Shown here in pieces: positions 14,786-22,011 of a stretch of 32,683 bases of DNA. This DNA is from Mycobacterium sp. KBS0706 (GTDB lineage Bacteria; Pseudomonadota; Alphaproteobacteria; DSM-16000; Inquilinaceae). Where the stretch lies: the NCBI RefSeq assembly GCF_005938675.2, contig NZ_VCCH02000088.1, positions 1 through 32,683 of the forward strand. Direction: 5' to 3'. Positions within the stretch are counted from its first letter, which is position 1. Every line of letters starts with the position of its first letter. A program made the position numbers and the translations under genes. Under the pieces are notes generated by a model. That model was not told the DNA's origin and did no database searches. It was given only the letters and a program-made list of their open reading frames with translations.

Positions 14786-16288
14786 ATGGGACGGATGATT
14801 CGGGCGTCGCTGGCGGCAGCGGCGGTGGCCCTCGCCGCGCCGATGGCGTGGGCGCAGACGCTGGAGGTCGCGACCGACCAGTCGCCGGTCGGGCTGGACC
14901 CGCATGTGGCCACCTCCTTCGCCACGGTGCTGGTCAACGGCTCGGTCTATGAAGGACTGACCTCGGTCGACAAGGACCTGAAGGTGGTGCCGGAGCTGGC
15001 CGAATCCTGGACCATCTCGCCCGATGGGCTGACCTATGTCTTCACCCTGCGCCCGGGCGCGAAGTTCCATGACGGGTCGCCGGTGACTCCGGCCGACGTC
15101 GCCGCCAGCTTCGCCCGGGTGCGCGACCCCAAGACCGGCTCGCCCTATGCCAGCCGCATCGACATGGTGAAGGAGGTGACGGCGACCGGCGACCACCAGG
15201 TCACCGTGACGCTGACGACGCCTTCGGCGCCCTTCCTCGCCAACCTGCCGCAGATCTCGATCGTGCCGGCCGCAGCCGCGACCGGCGGCATCGACCTGCA
15301 GCGCAAGACCGACGGCACCGGTCCGTTCACGCTGAAGGAATGGGTGCCCGACACCTATCTGCTGCTGGCGAAGACCGACGGCTATTGGCAGGCGGGGCTG
15401 CCGAAGCTCGACGCGGTCAAGATCAACATCGTGCCGGAGGCCTCGACCCGGCAGGTCGGCCTGTCCGGCGGCACCTACCAGCTGCTGCCGAATGTCGACC
15501 CGGCCACGGCGGCGACGCTGCAGGGCACGCCCGGTGTCACCCTGCTCGAGACGACCGACCTGTCCTACACCCTGGTCGGCATGAACGTGTCGAAGCCGCC
15601 CTTCGACAACCCGAAGGTGCGCGAGGCGCTGAACACCGCGATCGACCGGTCCCAGGTGGTCGAGGCCGCCTATTTCGGCAAGGGCCAGCCGGGCGGGCCG
15701 CTGTCGCCCGGCCTGAAGGACTGGGCGCTGTCGGTCTCGGACTTCCCCTGCTACGCCGCCGATCCGGAGAAGGCGAAGGCGCTCCTGGCCGAGGCCGGGG
15801 TGGCCCTGCCGCTGAAGGCCGAGATGAAGGTGCTGGGCTCGAACCAGCTGGTGGTCGACGTCGCCCAGGTGGTGCAGGCCCAGCTCAACGCCGCCGGCTT
15901 CGAGGTGGCGCTGAACGTGCAGGAGCAGGGGACCTTCATCCAGGACTGGCGCAACTCCAATTTCCAGCTCTTCGCCTCGATCAACGGCGGCAATGTCGAC
16001 CCGGACGGCTACCTGTACCGCACCTTCCGCACCGGCGGCTCGACCAATGTGTTCAAATATTCGGACGCCGAGATCGACAAGCTGCTGGACGAGGGCCGGA
16101 CGACGCTGGACCCGGCCAAGCGCAAGGCGATCTATGCCGACCTGCAGAAGCGCCTGGCCTGCGACGGCCCGATCGCGCATCTGGCCTTCGGCCAGCTGTT
16201 CACCGCGGTGCGCGACGGCGTCACCGGCTACGAGATCGTCGGCAACCGCTCCACCCGCTCGCTGCGGCAGACGGCGCTGCAGAAGTGA
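14786..16288 (+). CDS. ABC transporter substrate-binding protein, family 5 (peptide type)
   Basis: A 500-residue protein with a signal peptide (MGRMIRASLAAAAVALAAPM, cleavage after AWA). Family-5 hallmarks follow: LDPHVATSFATVLVNGSVYEGL, VVPELAESWTISPDGLTYVFTLR and GAKFHDGSPVTPADVAASFARV, then KAKALLAEAG and a C-terminal lobe. This family binds di/oligopeptides, opines, nickel and muropeptides in the periplasm and delivers them to DppBC-like permeases, which follow here after a 232-bp gap filled by a repeat. GGGGGAGG precedes ATG 14786; ATG 14795 is an alternative. The ligand cannot be read from sequence; neighbouring wall-hydrolase-like and anmK genes make wall peptides plausible. Confidence 0.92.
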   Translation: MGRMIRASLAAAAVALAAPMAWAQTLEVATDQSPVGLDPHVATSFATVLVNGSVYEGLTSVDKDLKVVPELAESWTISPDGLTYVFTLRPGAKFHDGSPVTPADVAASFARVRDPKTGSPYASRIDMVKEVTATGDHQVTVTLTTPSAPFLANLPQISIVPAAAATGGIDLQRKTDGTGPFTLKEWVPDTYLLLAKTDGYWQAGLPKLDAVKINIVPEASTRQVGLSGGTYQLLPNVDPATAATLQGTPGVTLLETTDLSYTLVGMNVSKPPFDNPKVREALNTAIDRSQVVEAAYFGKGQPGGPLSPGLKDWALSVSDFPCYAADPEKAKALLAEAGVALPLKAEMKVLGSNQLVVDVAQVVQAQLNAAGFEVALNVQEQGTFIQDWRNSNFQLFASINGGNVDPDGYLYRTFRTGGSTNVFKYSDAEIDKLLDEGRTTLDPAKRKAIYADLQKRLACDGPIAHLAFGQLFTAVRDGVTGYEIVGNRSTRSLRQTALQK

Positions 16289-16323
16289 TGGGGGTGACGG
16301 TCCCCGCGAACCAAGCCAATCGA

Positions 16324-16489
16324 GTCCCCCCTCCCCTTGCGGGAGGGGGGAAGGGGGAGGGGGTTGTCGATCGAAGGACTCCGACGCGGCGGGACCTGAA
16401 GCTTTCGACGTCCAAATCTTTCAGAGGGAGCCGGCTCTCTCGGCACGAACCCCCTCCCCCTATCCCCCTCCCGCGAGGGGAGGGGGGAC
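16324..16489. repeat. GC-rich dumbbell repeat, copy 2
   Basis: A 166-bp element with the same arms as the one at 10653-10814 (GTCCCCCCTCCCCTTGCGGG ... GCGAGGGGAGGGGGGAC). Its interior aligns with copy 1 only as reverse complement: TTCGTGCC/TTCGGCCC and TCGACAA ends match, the middle diverges. It sits between the binding-protein and permease genes of one operon, where it could form an RNA processing or attenuation structure (inference). Confidence 0.87.
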
Positions 16490-16520
16490 TTTTTGAGCCT
16501 CGGGCACGAAGGGAGGCCGG

Positions 16521-17467
16521 ATGCCCCGCTTCCTGACCGGGCGGCTGCTCGACCTGCTGGTGGTGCTGTTCGGGGTCTCGGTCGTCGCCTTCCTGATGAT
16601 CCGGCTGATCCCGGGCGACGCGGTGCAGATCATGCTCGGCGCCAACAGCGAGGTGACGCCGGACCGGATCGCGGCGCTGCGCCAGCGCCTCGGCCTCGAC
16701 CAGCCGCTGGTCACCCAGTACCTGGCCTGGCTCGGCGGCCTCCTGACCGGCGATCTCGGCACCAGCCTGTGGACCGGCCGGCCGGTGCTGGAGGAGATCG
16801 GGGCCCGGATCGGCGTCACCATCGAGGTCACGCTGCTGGCGCTCGCCGTCTCGGTGGCGCTGGCGGTACCGGCCGGCTGCCTGATGGCCTATTTCCGCAA
16901 CTCGGCCCGCGACTATCTCGTGCGCGTGGTCACCATCGCCGGCGTCACCGTGCCGTCCTTCTGGCTCGGGGGCCTGCTGATCTACCTGTTCCACGGCGTG
17001 TTCCCGGCCTTCCCGGCGATCGGCTTCGTGGCCCTGGCCGACGATCCGGTCGGCAATCTGCAGCGTATGCTGCTGCCGACCATCGCCCTGGCCGTGCCGG
17101 TGCTGGCCTCGCTGTCGCGCATCGTCCGTTCCGCCATGCTCGACGCGCTGGGGCAGGATTATATCCGCACCGCCCGGGCCAAGGGCGTCAGCGAGCGGTC
17201 GGTGGTGTTCCACCACGCCTTCCGCAACGCCATGATCCCCTTCGTCACCGCGCTCGGCATCTCCGCCGGCTACCTGTTCGGCGGCGCCATCGTGGTCGAG
17301 CAGGTCTTCGCCCTGCCGGGCCTCGGCCGGCTGATGCTGGGCGCGATCGCGGAGCGCAACTACCCGCTGATCCAGGCGGCGATCCTGCTGGTCACCGCCG
17401 GCTTCGTGGTCGTGAACTTCGTCACCGACATGCTCTATGCCGCCCTCGACCCGCGGATCGGCCTCAG

Positions 17468-17471
<4 letters not shown>
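16521..17471 (+). CDS. ABC transporter permease, DppB type
   Basis: A 316-residue inner-membrane protein with six predicted membrane segments. The N-terminal segment RLLDLLVVLFGVSVVAFLMIRLIPGD is the DppB/OppB signature, followed by a periplasmic loop (QRLGLDQPLVTQYLAWL) and BPD_transp_1. The EAA-like cytoplasmic loop that docks the ATPase reads RAKGVSERSVVFHHAFRNA. GGGAGG precedes ATG 16521. It overlaps the next gene by 4 bp (ATGA), indicating translational coupling. Confidence 0.94.
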
Positions 17472-18337
<866 letters not shown>

Positions 18338-18354
18338 TGGGTGAGGTGAGGACG

Positions 18355-18816
18355 ATGGATGCGGTGACGGTGCGCCCGCCGGTGGCGGCGGACCTGCCGG
18401 CCGTGGCGGAGGTGGCGTGGCGCAGCACCCGCGCCGCCTTCGAGCACATCCTCCCGGCCGCGATCCTGGACCGCAAACGGCCGGAGGATTTCGCCCGCCG
18501 CTTCACCGCCCGGCTGCCGGACCTGCGCATCGCGGTCGACGCCAAGGGCACGCCGCTCGGCTTCTCGCTGATGACCGGGTCGCATCTCGACATGCTGTTC
18601 GTCGACCCGGCGGCGCAGGGCCGGTCGGCCGGCACCGTGCTCCTGGCCGACGCCGTCAGGCGCGGCTGCCGCACGCTGGAGAGCTTCGCCCACAACCGGC
18701 TGGCCCGCGGCTTCTACGAGGCCAGGGGCTTCCGCCTCTGCCGTTCCTATCGCCGGCTGTACGAGGGCATCGAGATGCCCTTCGTGCTCTACGCCCTGGC
18801 CGGGGATCGCGGCTGA
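18355..18816 (+). CDS. GNAT-family N-acetyltransferase
   Basis: A 153-residue protein with the GNAT order: N-terminal VTVRPPVAADLPAVAEVAW, central beta-strands LGFSLMTGSHLDMLFVDPAAQGRSAGTVLL (acetyl-CoA loop QGRSAG), and ARGFYEARGFRLCRSYRRLYEG near the end. GAGGTGAGGA precedes ATG 18355. ATG 18334 overlaps the permease stop and would add seven residues. In either case it belongs to the ABC operon by position. Substrate unknown; acetylation of an imported peptide or amine is one possibility. Confidence 0.87.
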   Translation: MDAVTVRPPVAADLPAVAEVAWRSTRAAFEHILPAAILDRKRPEDFARRFTARLPDLRIAVDAKGTPLGFSLMTGSHLDMLFVDPAAQGRSAGTVLLADAVRRGCRTLESFAHNRLARGFYEARGFRLCRSYRRLYEGIEMPFVLYALAGDRG

Positions 18817-18893
18817 CCTCACATGCTGATGGAATTTTGATCGCCGGGGCGGGCAGCCTCGTCGCCGTGTCCGATCCATCGATAGATTGCCGA

Positions 18894-19304
18894 ATGAAGC
18901 CGGAAGACGAGGGGTATACCGTCCGCAGCGTCGCGGCGGCGGGAAGGGGCGTGTTCGCCACCAGGCGGTTCGCGCGGGGTGACGTGATCTGTCGCAACCC
19001 GGTGCTGCTGCTGGATCGGGAGGACTGGCGGCGCTGCGAAGCCACGATCCTCGACGACTATGTCTACAAATGGCCGGAGGAGGGCCGCCCGCGGGCCGTC
19101 AGCCTCGGCATCGGCAGCCTGTTCAACGCCAGCGACGTGCCGAATGTCGATGTCGAGATCGACGTTGCCGCCAAGACCCTGACCTTCCGGACGATCCGGC
19201 CGGTCGAGCCGGGGCAGGAGCTGCTGCTGGACTACGGTTGGGGGGCCGGCGCGGCGGACCGGATTCTTGGGGGCAAGAGCCGGACGCTGCACGCCGTCGC
19301 CTGA
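18894..19304 (+). CDS. Small SET-domain protein
   Basis: A 136-residue protein that is almost entirely a SET fold: GRGVFATRRFARGDVI (18-32) at the start, GIGSLFNASDVPNVDVEID (72-90) in the middle, and IRPVEPGQELLLDYGW (101-116) at the end. SET proteins transfer methyl groups from SAM to lysine. The usual NHS of the SAM-binding motif reads N78-A-S80 here, so the histidine is lost while the terminal DYG is kept. No good ribosome site precedes ATG 18894; an in-frame GTG at 18867 is an alternative. It follows the GNAT gene by 77 bp and may be co-transcribed. Confidence 0.82.
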   Translation: MKPEDEGYTVRSVAAAGRGVFATRRFARGDVICRNPVLLLDREDWRRCEATILDDYVYKWPEEGRPRAVSLGIGSLFNASDVPNVDVEIDVAAKTLTFRTIRPVEPGQELLLDYGWGAGAADRILGGKSRTLHAVA

Positions 19305-19333
19305 TCGGGGGATCAAGGCGGGCGGCGCAAGGC

Positions 19334-19368
19334 GCGCCCCAGCCCTGCTGCCCCGGGGGCTGGGGCGC
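19334..19368 (+). terminator. Strong hairpin after the SET gene
   Basis: GCGCCCCAGCCC (19334-19345) and GGGCTGGGGCGC (19357-19368) form a perfect 12-bp stem with an 11-nt loop. There is no T tract directly after it, so it may be an intrinsic terminator of the T-poor, high-GC kind or only an RNA-stabilising structure. Confidence 0.55.
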
Positions 19369-19454
19369 CGTTGCCGCAGGCACGGCGCCGCCTTCGTTCT
19401 CTCATTGCGATGAACGAGTGTATTCTCTCTCGCAGTCTTTCTGCGGGGGCTTCT

Positions 19455-20045
19455 ATGGCGGATATCGACGCGCTTCGGACGGATCTCACGCGCCACCCTT
19501 CCGAGCGTGACGAGACCCAGCTGGTGCCGATCGTGTTGCCGCCGGCGCTTCTCCAACTCAACTGGCCGGGACCGATCGTTCAGATCGGCCGGTTGCCGTT
19601 CGTCGCGGCTTGGGCAGTGCTGGGCGAAGACAACATGATGACCTATGTCAACGGCGAGTTGGCCGCATACTGGGAGAACGCCGGGATCGATTGGCGGGCC
19701 AAGGCTCTCGATAACCTGATGCGCATGACCGGATCACGCCCGGCTTCGCACCAGAAGGTCGATGAAGGCGGCAGGCCACTCATGCAGATAATGCTCCATG
19801 AGGACGGCGTCGGTCCGTCTCGGCTGCTGCTCCCGCATCTGTTTGATGACACCCTCGGGCCGGATTATCAGGTCGCGATCCCTGAGCGGACCTGCGCGAT
19901 CGCCTATCGTGCCGATCTGACGCCGGAGCAGAAGGCCGATGTCGATGGTGCCGTCGAGGGTTGCTTCACGCGCGGAACGGAGCCCATGAGCGCCGACCGG
20001 TTCGATGCCAGCCTGTTCTGGGTTCCCTTGCAGGCAGGAGGCTAG
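19455..20045 (+). CDS. Uncharacterised cytosolic protein, possibly DUF1444-like
   Basis: A 196-residue soluble protein without signal peptide or membrane segment. It reads LVPIVLPPALLQL near residues 20-35, WRAKALDNLMRMTG at about 85-100, SRLLLPHLFDDTLGPDYQVAIPERTCAIAYRAD at about 128-160, and a final MSADRFDASLFWVP. The order 'SRLLLP...LG...YQVAIPERT' reminds me of DUF1444/YtpQ-type proteins, but I am not sure. I start at ATG 19455 (MADIDAL) with GGGGG upstream; ATG 19410 would add 15 residues. The coding sequence looks less GC-rich than its neighbours. Function unknown. Confidence 0.75.
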   Translation: MADIDALRTDLTRHPSERDETQLVPIVLPPALLQLNWPGPIVQIGRLPFVAAWAVLGEDNMMTYVNGELAAYWENAGIDWRAKALDNLMRMTGSRPASHQKVDEGGRPLMQIMLHEDGVGPSRLLLPHLFDDTLGPDYQVAIPERTCAIAYRADLTPEQKADVDGAVEGCFTRGTEPMSADRFDASLFWVPLQAGG

Positions 20046-20139
20046 GGCTACTTGCCGCACAACCGCACTGTGTGAAACGCATTGCCCGATCGCGGTTTTG
20101 CCGATAAGTCTTGCATTCGCCGCGGTTGGACGCGGCCCC

Positions 20140-20195
20140 CGTGGTGATTTGAGCCGACCGGCTTGCGGCCACGTTAAACTCCGCTAAAAGGTCGG
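20140..20195 (+). ncRNA. SAM-II riboswitch
   Basis: P1 is CGTGG (20140-20144) with CCACG (20169-20173). The class-defining conserved stretches are present in order: GTGGTGATTTG (20141-20151), GGCTTGCGGCCACG (20160-20173), GTTAAAC (20173-20179) and GCTAAAAGG (20183-20191). CCGACC (20154-20159) is complementary to GGTCGG (20190-20195) and could form or extend the pseudoknot. SAM-II elements are found in alphaproteobacterial methionine-synthesis leaders and shut off expression when SAM is bound, by hiding the ribosome site. The next gene is metZ, as expected. Confidence 0.93.
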
Positions 20196-20249
20196 TTGCG
20201 CGCAGGTCCCGCACGCACCGCCTCCCGGTCGGATCGAGGAGTCGGTGAG

Positions 20250-21458
20250 ATGGATCGTTACGAAGCCCCCAGCGAAGACGAATTCGGCCCCGAGACCGCG
20301 CTGATCCGCGGCGGCACCCGACGAACGCCCTATGGCGAGACCTCCGAGGCGATCTTCCTGACCTCGGGCTTCGTCTATGACAGCGCGGCGGCGGCCGAGG
20401 CGCGCTTCACCGGCGACGATCCCGGCTTCGTCTATTCCCGCTACGGCAACCCGACGCTGGAGGTGCTGGAGACGCGCCTGGCCCTGCTGGAAGGGGCCGA
20501 GGGCTGTCACGTCACCGCCAGCGGCATGTCGGGGGTGTTCACCGCCCTGTTCTGCCATCTGCGCGGCGGCGACCATGTCGTGGCCAGCCGGGCGCTGTTC
20601 GGCTCCTGCTTCGTCATCCTCGGCACCATCCTGCCGCGCTACGGCATCACCACCACCTTCGTCGACGGCGCCGACCTCGCGGCCTGGGAGGCGGCGATGC
20701 GGCCGAACACCCGGGCGGTGTTCCTGGAGACGCCGGCCAACCCGACCTTGGATCTGGTCGACGTCGCCGCGGTGTCGAAGATCGCCCATGCCGCCGGCGC
20801 CAAGGTGTTCATCGACAACGTCTTCGCCACGCCCTTGGGGCAGAAGCCGCTCGAGCTCGGCGCCGATGTGGTGATCTATTCCGCCACCAAGCACATCGAC
20901 GGCCAGGGCCGGGTGCTGGGCGGCGCGGTCCTCGCCGACAAGAAGTTCCTGACCGACGACTTCCTGCCCTATTACCGGCACACCGGCCCGGCGCTGTCGC
21001 CGTTCAACGCCTGGGTGCTGGTGAAGGGGCTGGAGACGCTGGGCCTCAGGGTCGAGCGCCAGGTCGCCAGCGCCCATCGCCTGGCCCAGCTGGTCGAGGC
21101 GCATCCGGCCGCCCGGTCGGTGCGCTACCCCTGGCTGGAAAGCCATCCGCACCATGCCTTGGCCAAGCGCCAGATGAAGAACGGCGGCACGCTGGTCTCG
21201 CTCGACCTCGGCAGCAAGGCGGCGGCCTTCGCCTTCCTCGACGCGCTGCAGCTGGTCGACATCTCGAACAATCTCGGCGACACCAAGTCGCTGGCCACCC
21301 ACCCGACCACCACAACCCACCGGGCGATGGAGGCGGCCGACCGCGCCGCCATGGGCATCACCGACGGGCTGGTGCGCCTGTCGATCGGGCTGGAAGGGAT
21401 CGAGGACCTGGAGCGCGACCTGTCCCGCGCTCTCGACGCGGCGAAGCGGGTGGGCTGA
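20250..21458 (+). CDS. metZ: O-succinylhomoserine sulfhydrylase
   Basis: A 402-residue PLP enzyme of the Cys/Met-metabolism family. Motifs: VYSRYGNPTLEVLE (61-74), the cofactor loop TASGMSGVF (89-97), VFIDNVFATPLGQKPLELGADVVIYSATKHIDGQGR with the Schiff-base lysine at K214, and SLATHPTTTTHRAM near 345-358. The full-length resemblance is to MetZ, which makes homocysteine from O-succinylhomoserine and sulfide in the cytoplasm. The SAM-II riboswitch upstream agrees. GAGGAG (20236-20241) precedes ATG 20250; an in-frame TTG at 20196 would add 18 residues. Confidence 0.95.
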   Translation: MDRYEAPSEDEFGPETALIRGGTRRTPYGETSEAIFLTSGFVYDSAAAAEARFTGDDPGFVYSRYGNPTLEVLETRLALLEGAEGCHVTASGMSGVFTALFCHLRGGDHVVASRALFGSCFVILGTILPRYGITTTFVDGADLAAWEAAMRPNTRAVFLETPANPTLDLVDVAAVSKIAHAAGAKVFIDNVFATPLGQKPLELGADVVIYSATKHIDGQGRVLGGAVLADKKFLTDDFLPYYRHTGPALSPFNAWVLVKGLETLGLRVERQVASAHRLAQLVEAHPAARSVRYPWLESHPHHALAKRQMKNGGTLVSLDLGSKAAAFAFLDALQLVDISNNLGDTKSLATHPTTTTHRAMEAADRAAMGITDGLVRLSIGLEGIEDLERDLSRALDAAKRVG

Positions 21459-21564
21459 CAGTACGGGGGTGAGGCACGGCGCCGCGCCCCGCTGATCCGG
21501 CGACCGGAATCCGGCTCTGCCGCGTTGAGGCGGACGAAGGGGGATGCTCATCCCTGGAGTTCGC

Positions 21565-21969
21565 ATGATGAGATGGAAGCTCGCCCTCGCCGCGCTGGCC
21601 GGGCTGGCGATGACGGCCCTGGCGGCGACGGCGGCCGATGCCGCGCCGGGCTACACCACCGCCCCGGCCCGGCTGCGCGCCGGGCCGGGGGCCGACTATC
21701 CGACGGTCGCCCGGCTGCGGCCGGGCGTGCCGGTGCAGATCTTCGGCTGCCTCGACGGCTGGGCCTGGTGCGACATCGGCGTCGGCCATGACCGCGGCTG
21801 GACGGACGGCCATTTCCTGGCGGCGGATGTCCAGCACCGCCGCCGGGTCATCGTCGAGGCCGCGCCGGTGATCGGCGTGCCGGTCATCACCTTCGATGCC
21901 GGCCCCTATTGGGACAACTACTACCGCGGCCGCCCCTGGTACCACGACCGCGGCCGCTGGGTGCATTAG
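21565..21969 (+). CDS. Exported SH3b-domain protein
   Basis: A 134-residue protein. Signal peptide residues 1-28 (MMRWKLALAALAGLAMTALA, cleavage near ADA). Then a bacterial SH3 domain: ARLRAGPGADYPTVARLRPG, VQIFGCLDGWAWCDI and RGWTDGHFL (about residues 33-88). The C-terminal tail is rich in tyrosine and tryptophan (GPYWDNYYRGRPWYH). GGAG at 21556-21559 supports ATG 21565. Such proteins are thought to bind cell wall or peptide ligands in the periplasm. A strong terminator follows, so it appears monocistronic. Confidence 0.87.
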   Translation: MMRWKLALAALAGLAMTALAATAADAAPGYTTAPARLRAGPGADYPTVARLRPGVPVQIFGCLDGWAWCDIGVGHDRGWTDGHFLAADVQHRRRVIVEAAPVIGVPVITFDAGPYWDNYYRGRPWYHDRGRWVH

Positions 21970-21981
21970 CAGCCAATGAGA

Positions 21982-22009
21982 AAGGGCGGCTCCCACCGGA
22001 GCCGCCCTT
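21982..22009. terminator. Bidirectional intrinsic terminator
   Basis: AAGGGCGGCTCC (21982-21993) and GGAGCCGCCCTT (21998-22009) form a perfect 12-bp stem with loop CACC between two convergent genes. The stem's outer A/T pairs supply short T runs in each direction. Confidence 0.8.
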
Positions 22010-22011
22010 CG

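Noticed and set aside
16324..16489. The C/G-rich arms as a rho-independent terminator only.
   Set aside because: The same structure occurs at 10653-10814 with a conserved layout, so it is a repeat element, even if it also affects transcription.
18417..18893. Longer SET protein starting inside the GNAT gene.
   Set aside because: The extension overlaps the GNAT gene in another frame and gives a low-complexity Arg/Pro-rich sequence; the SET fold begins after 18894.
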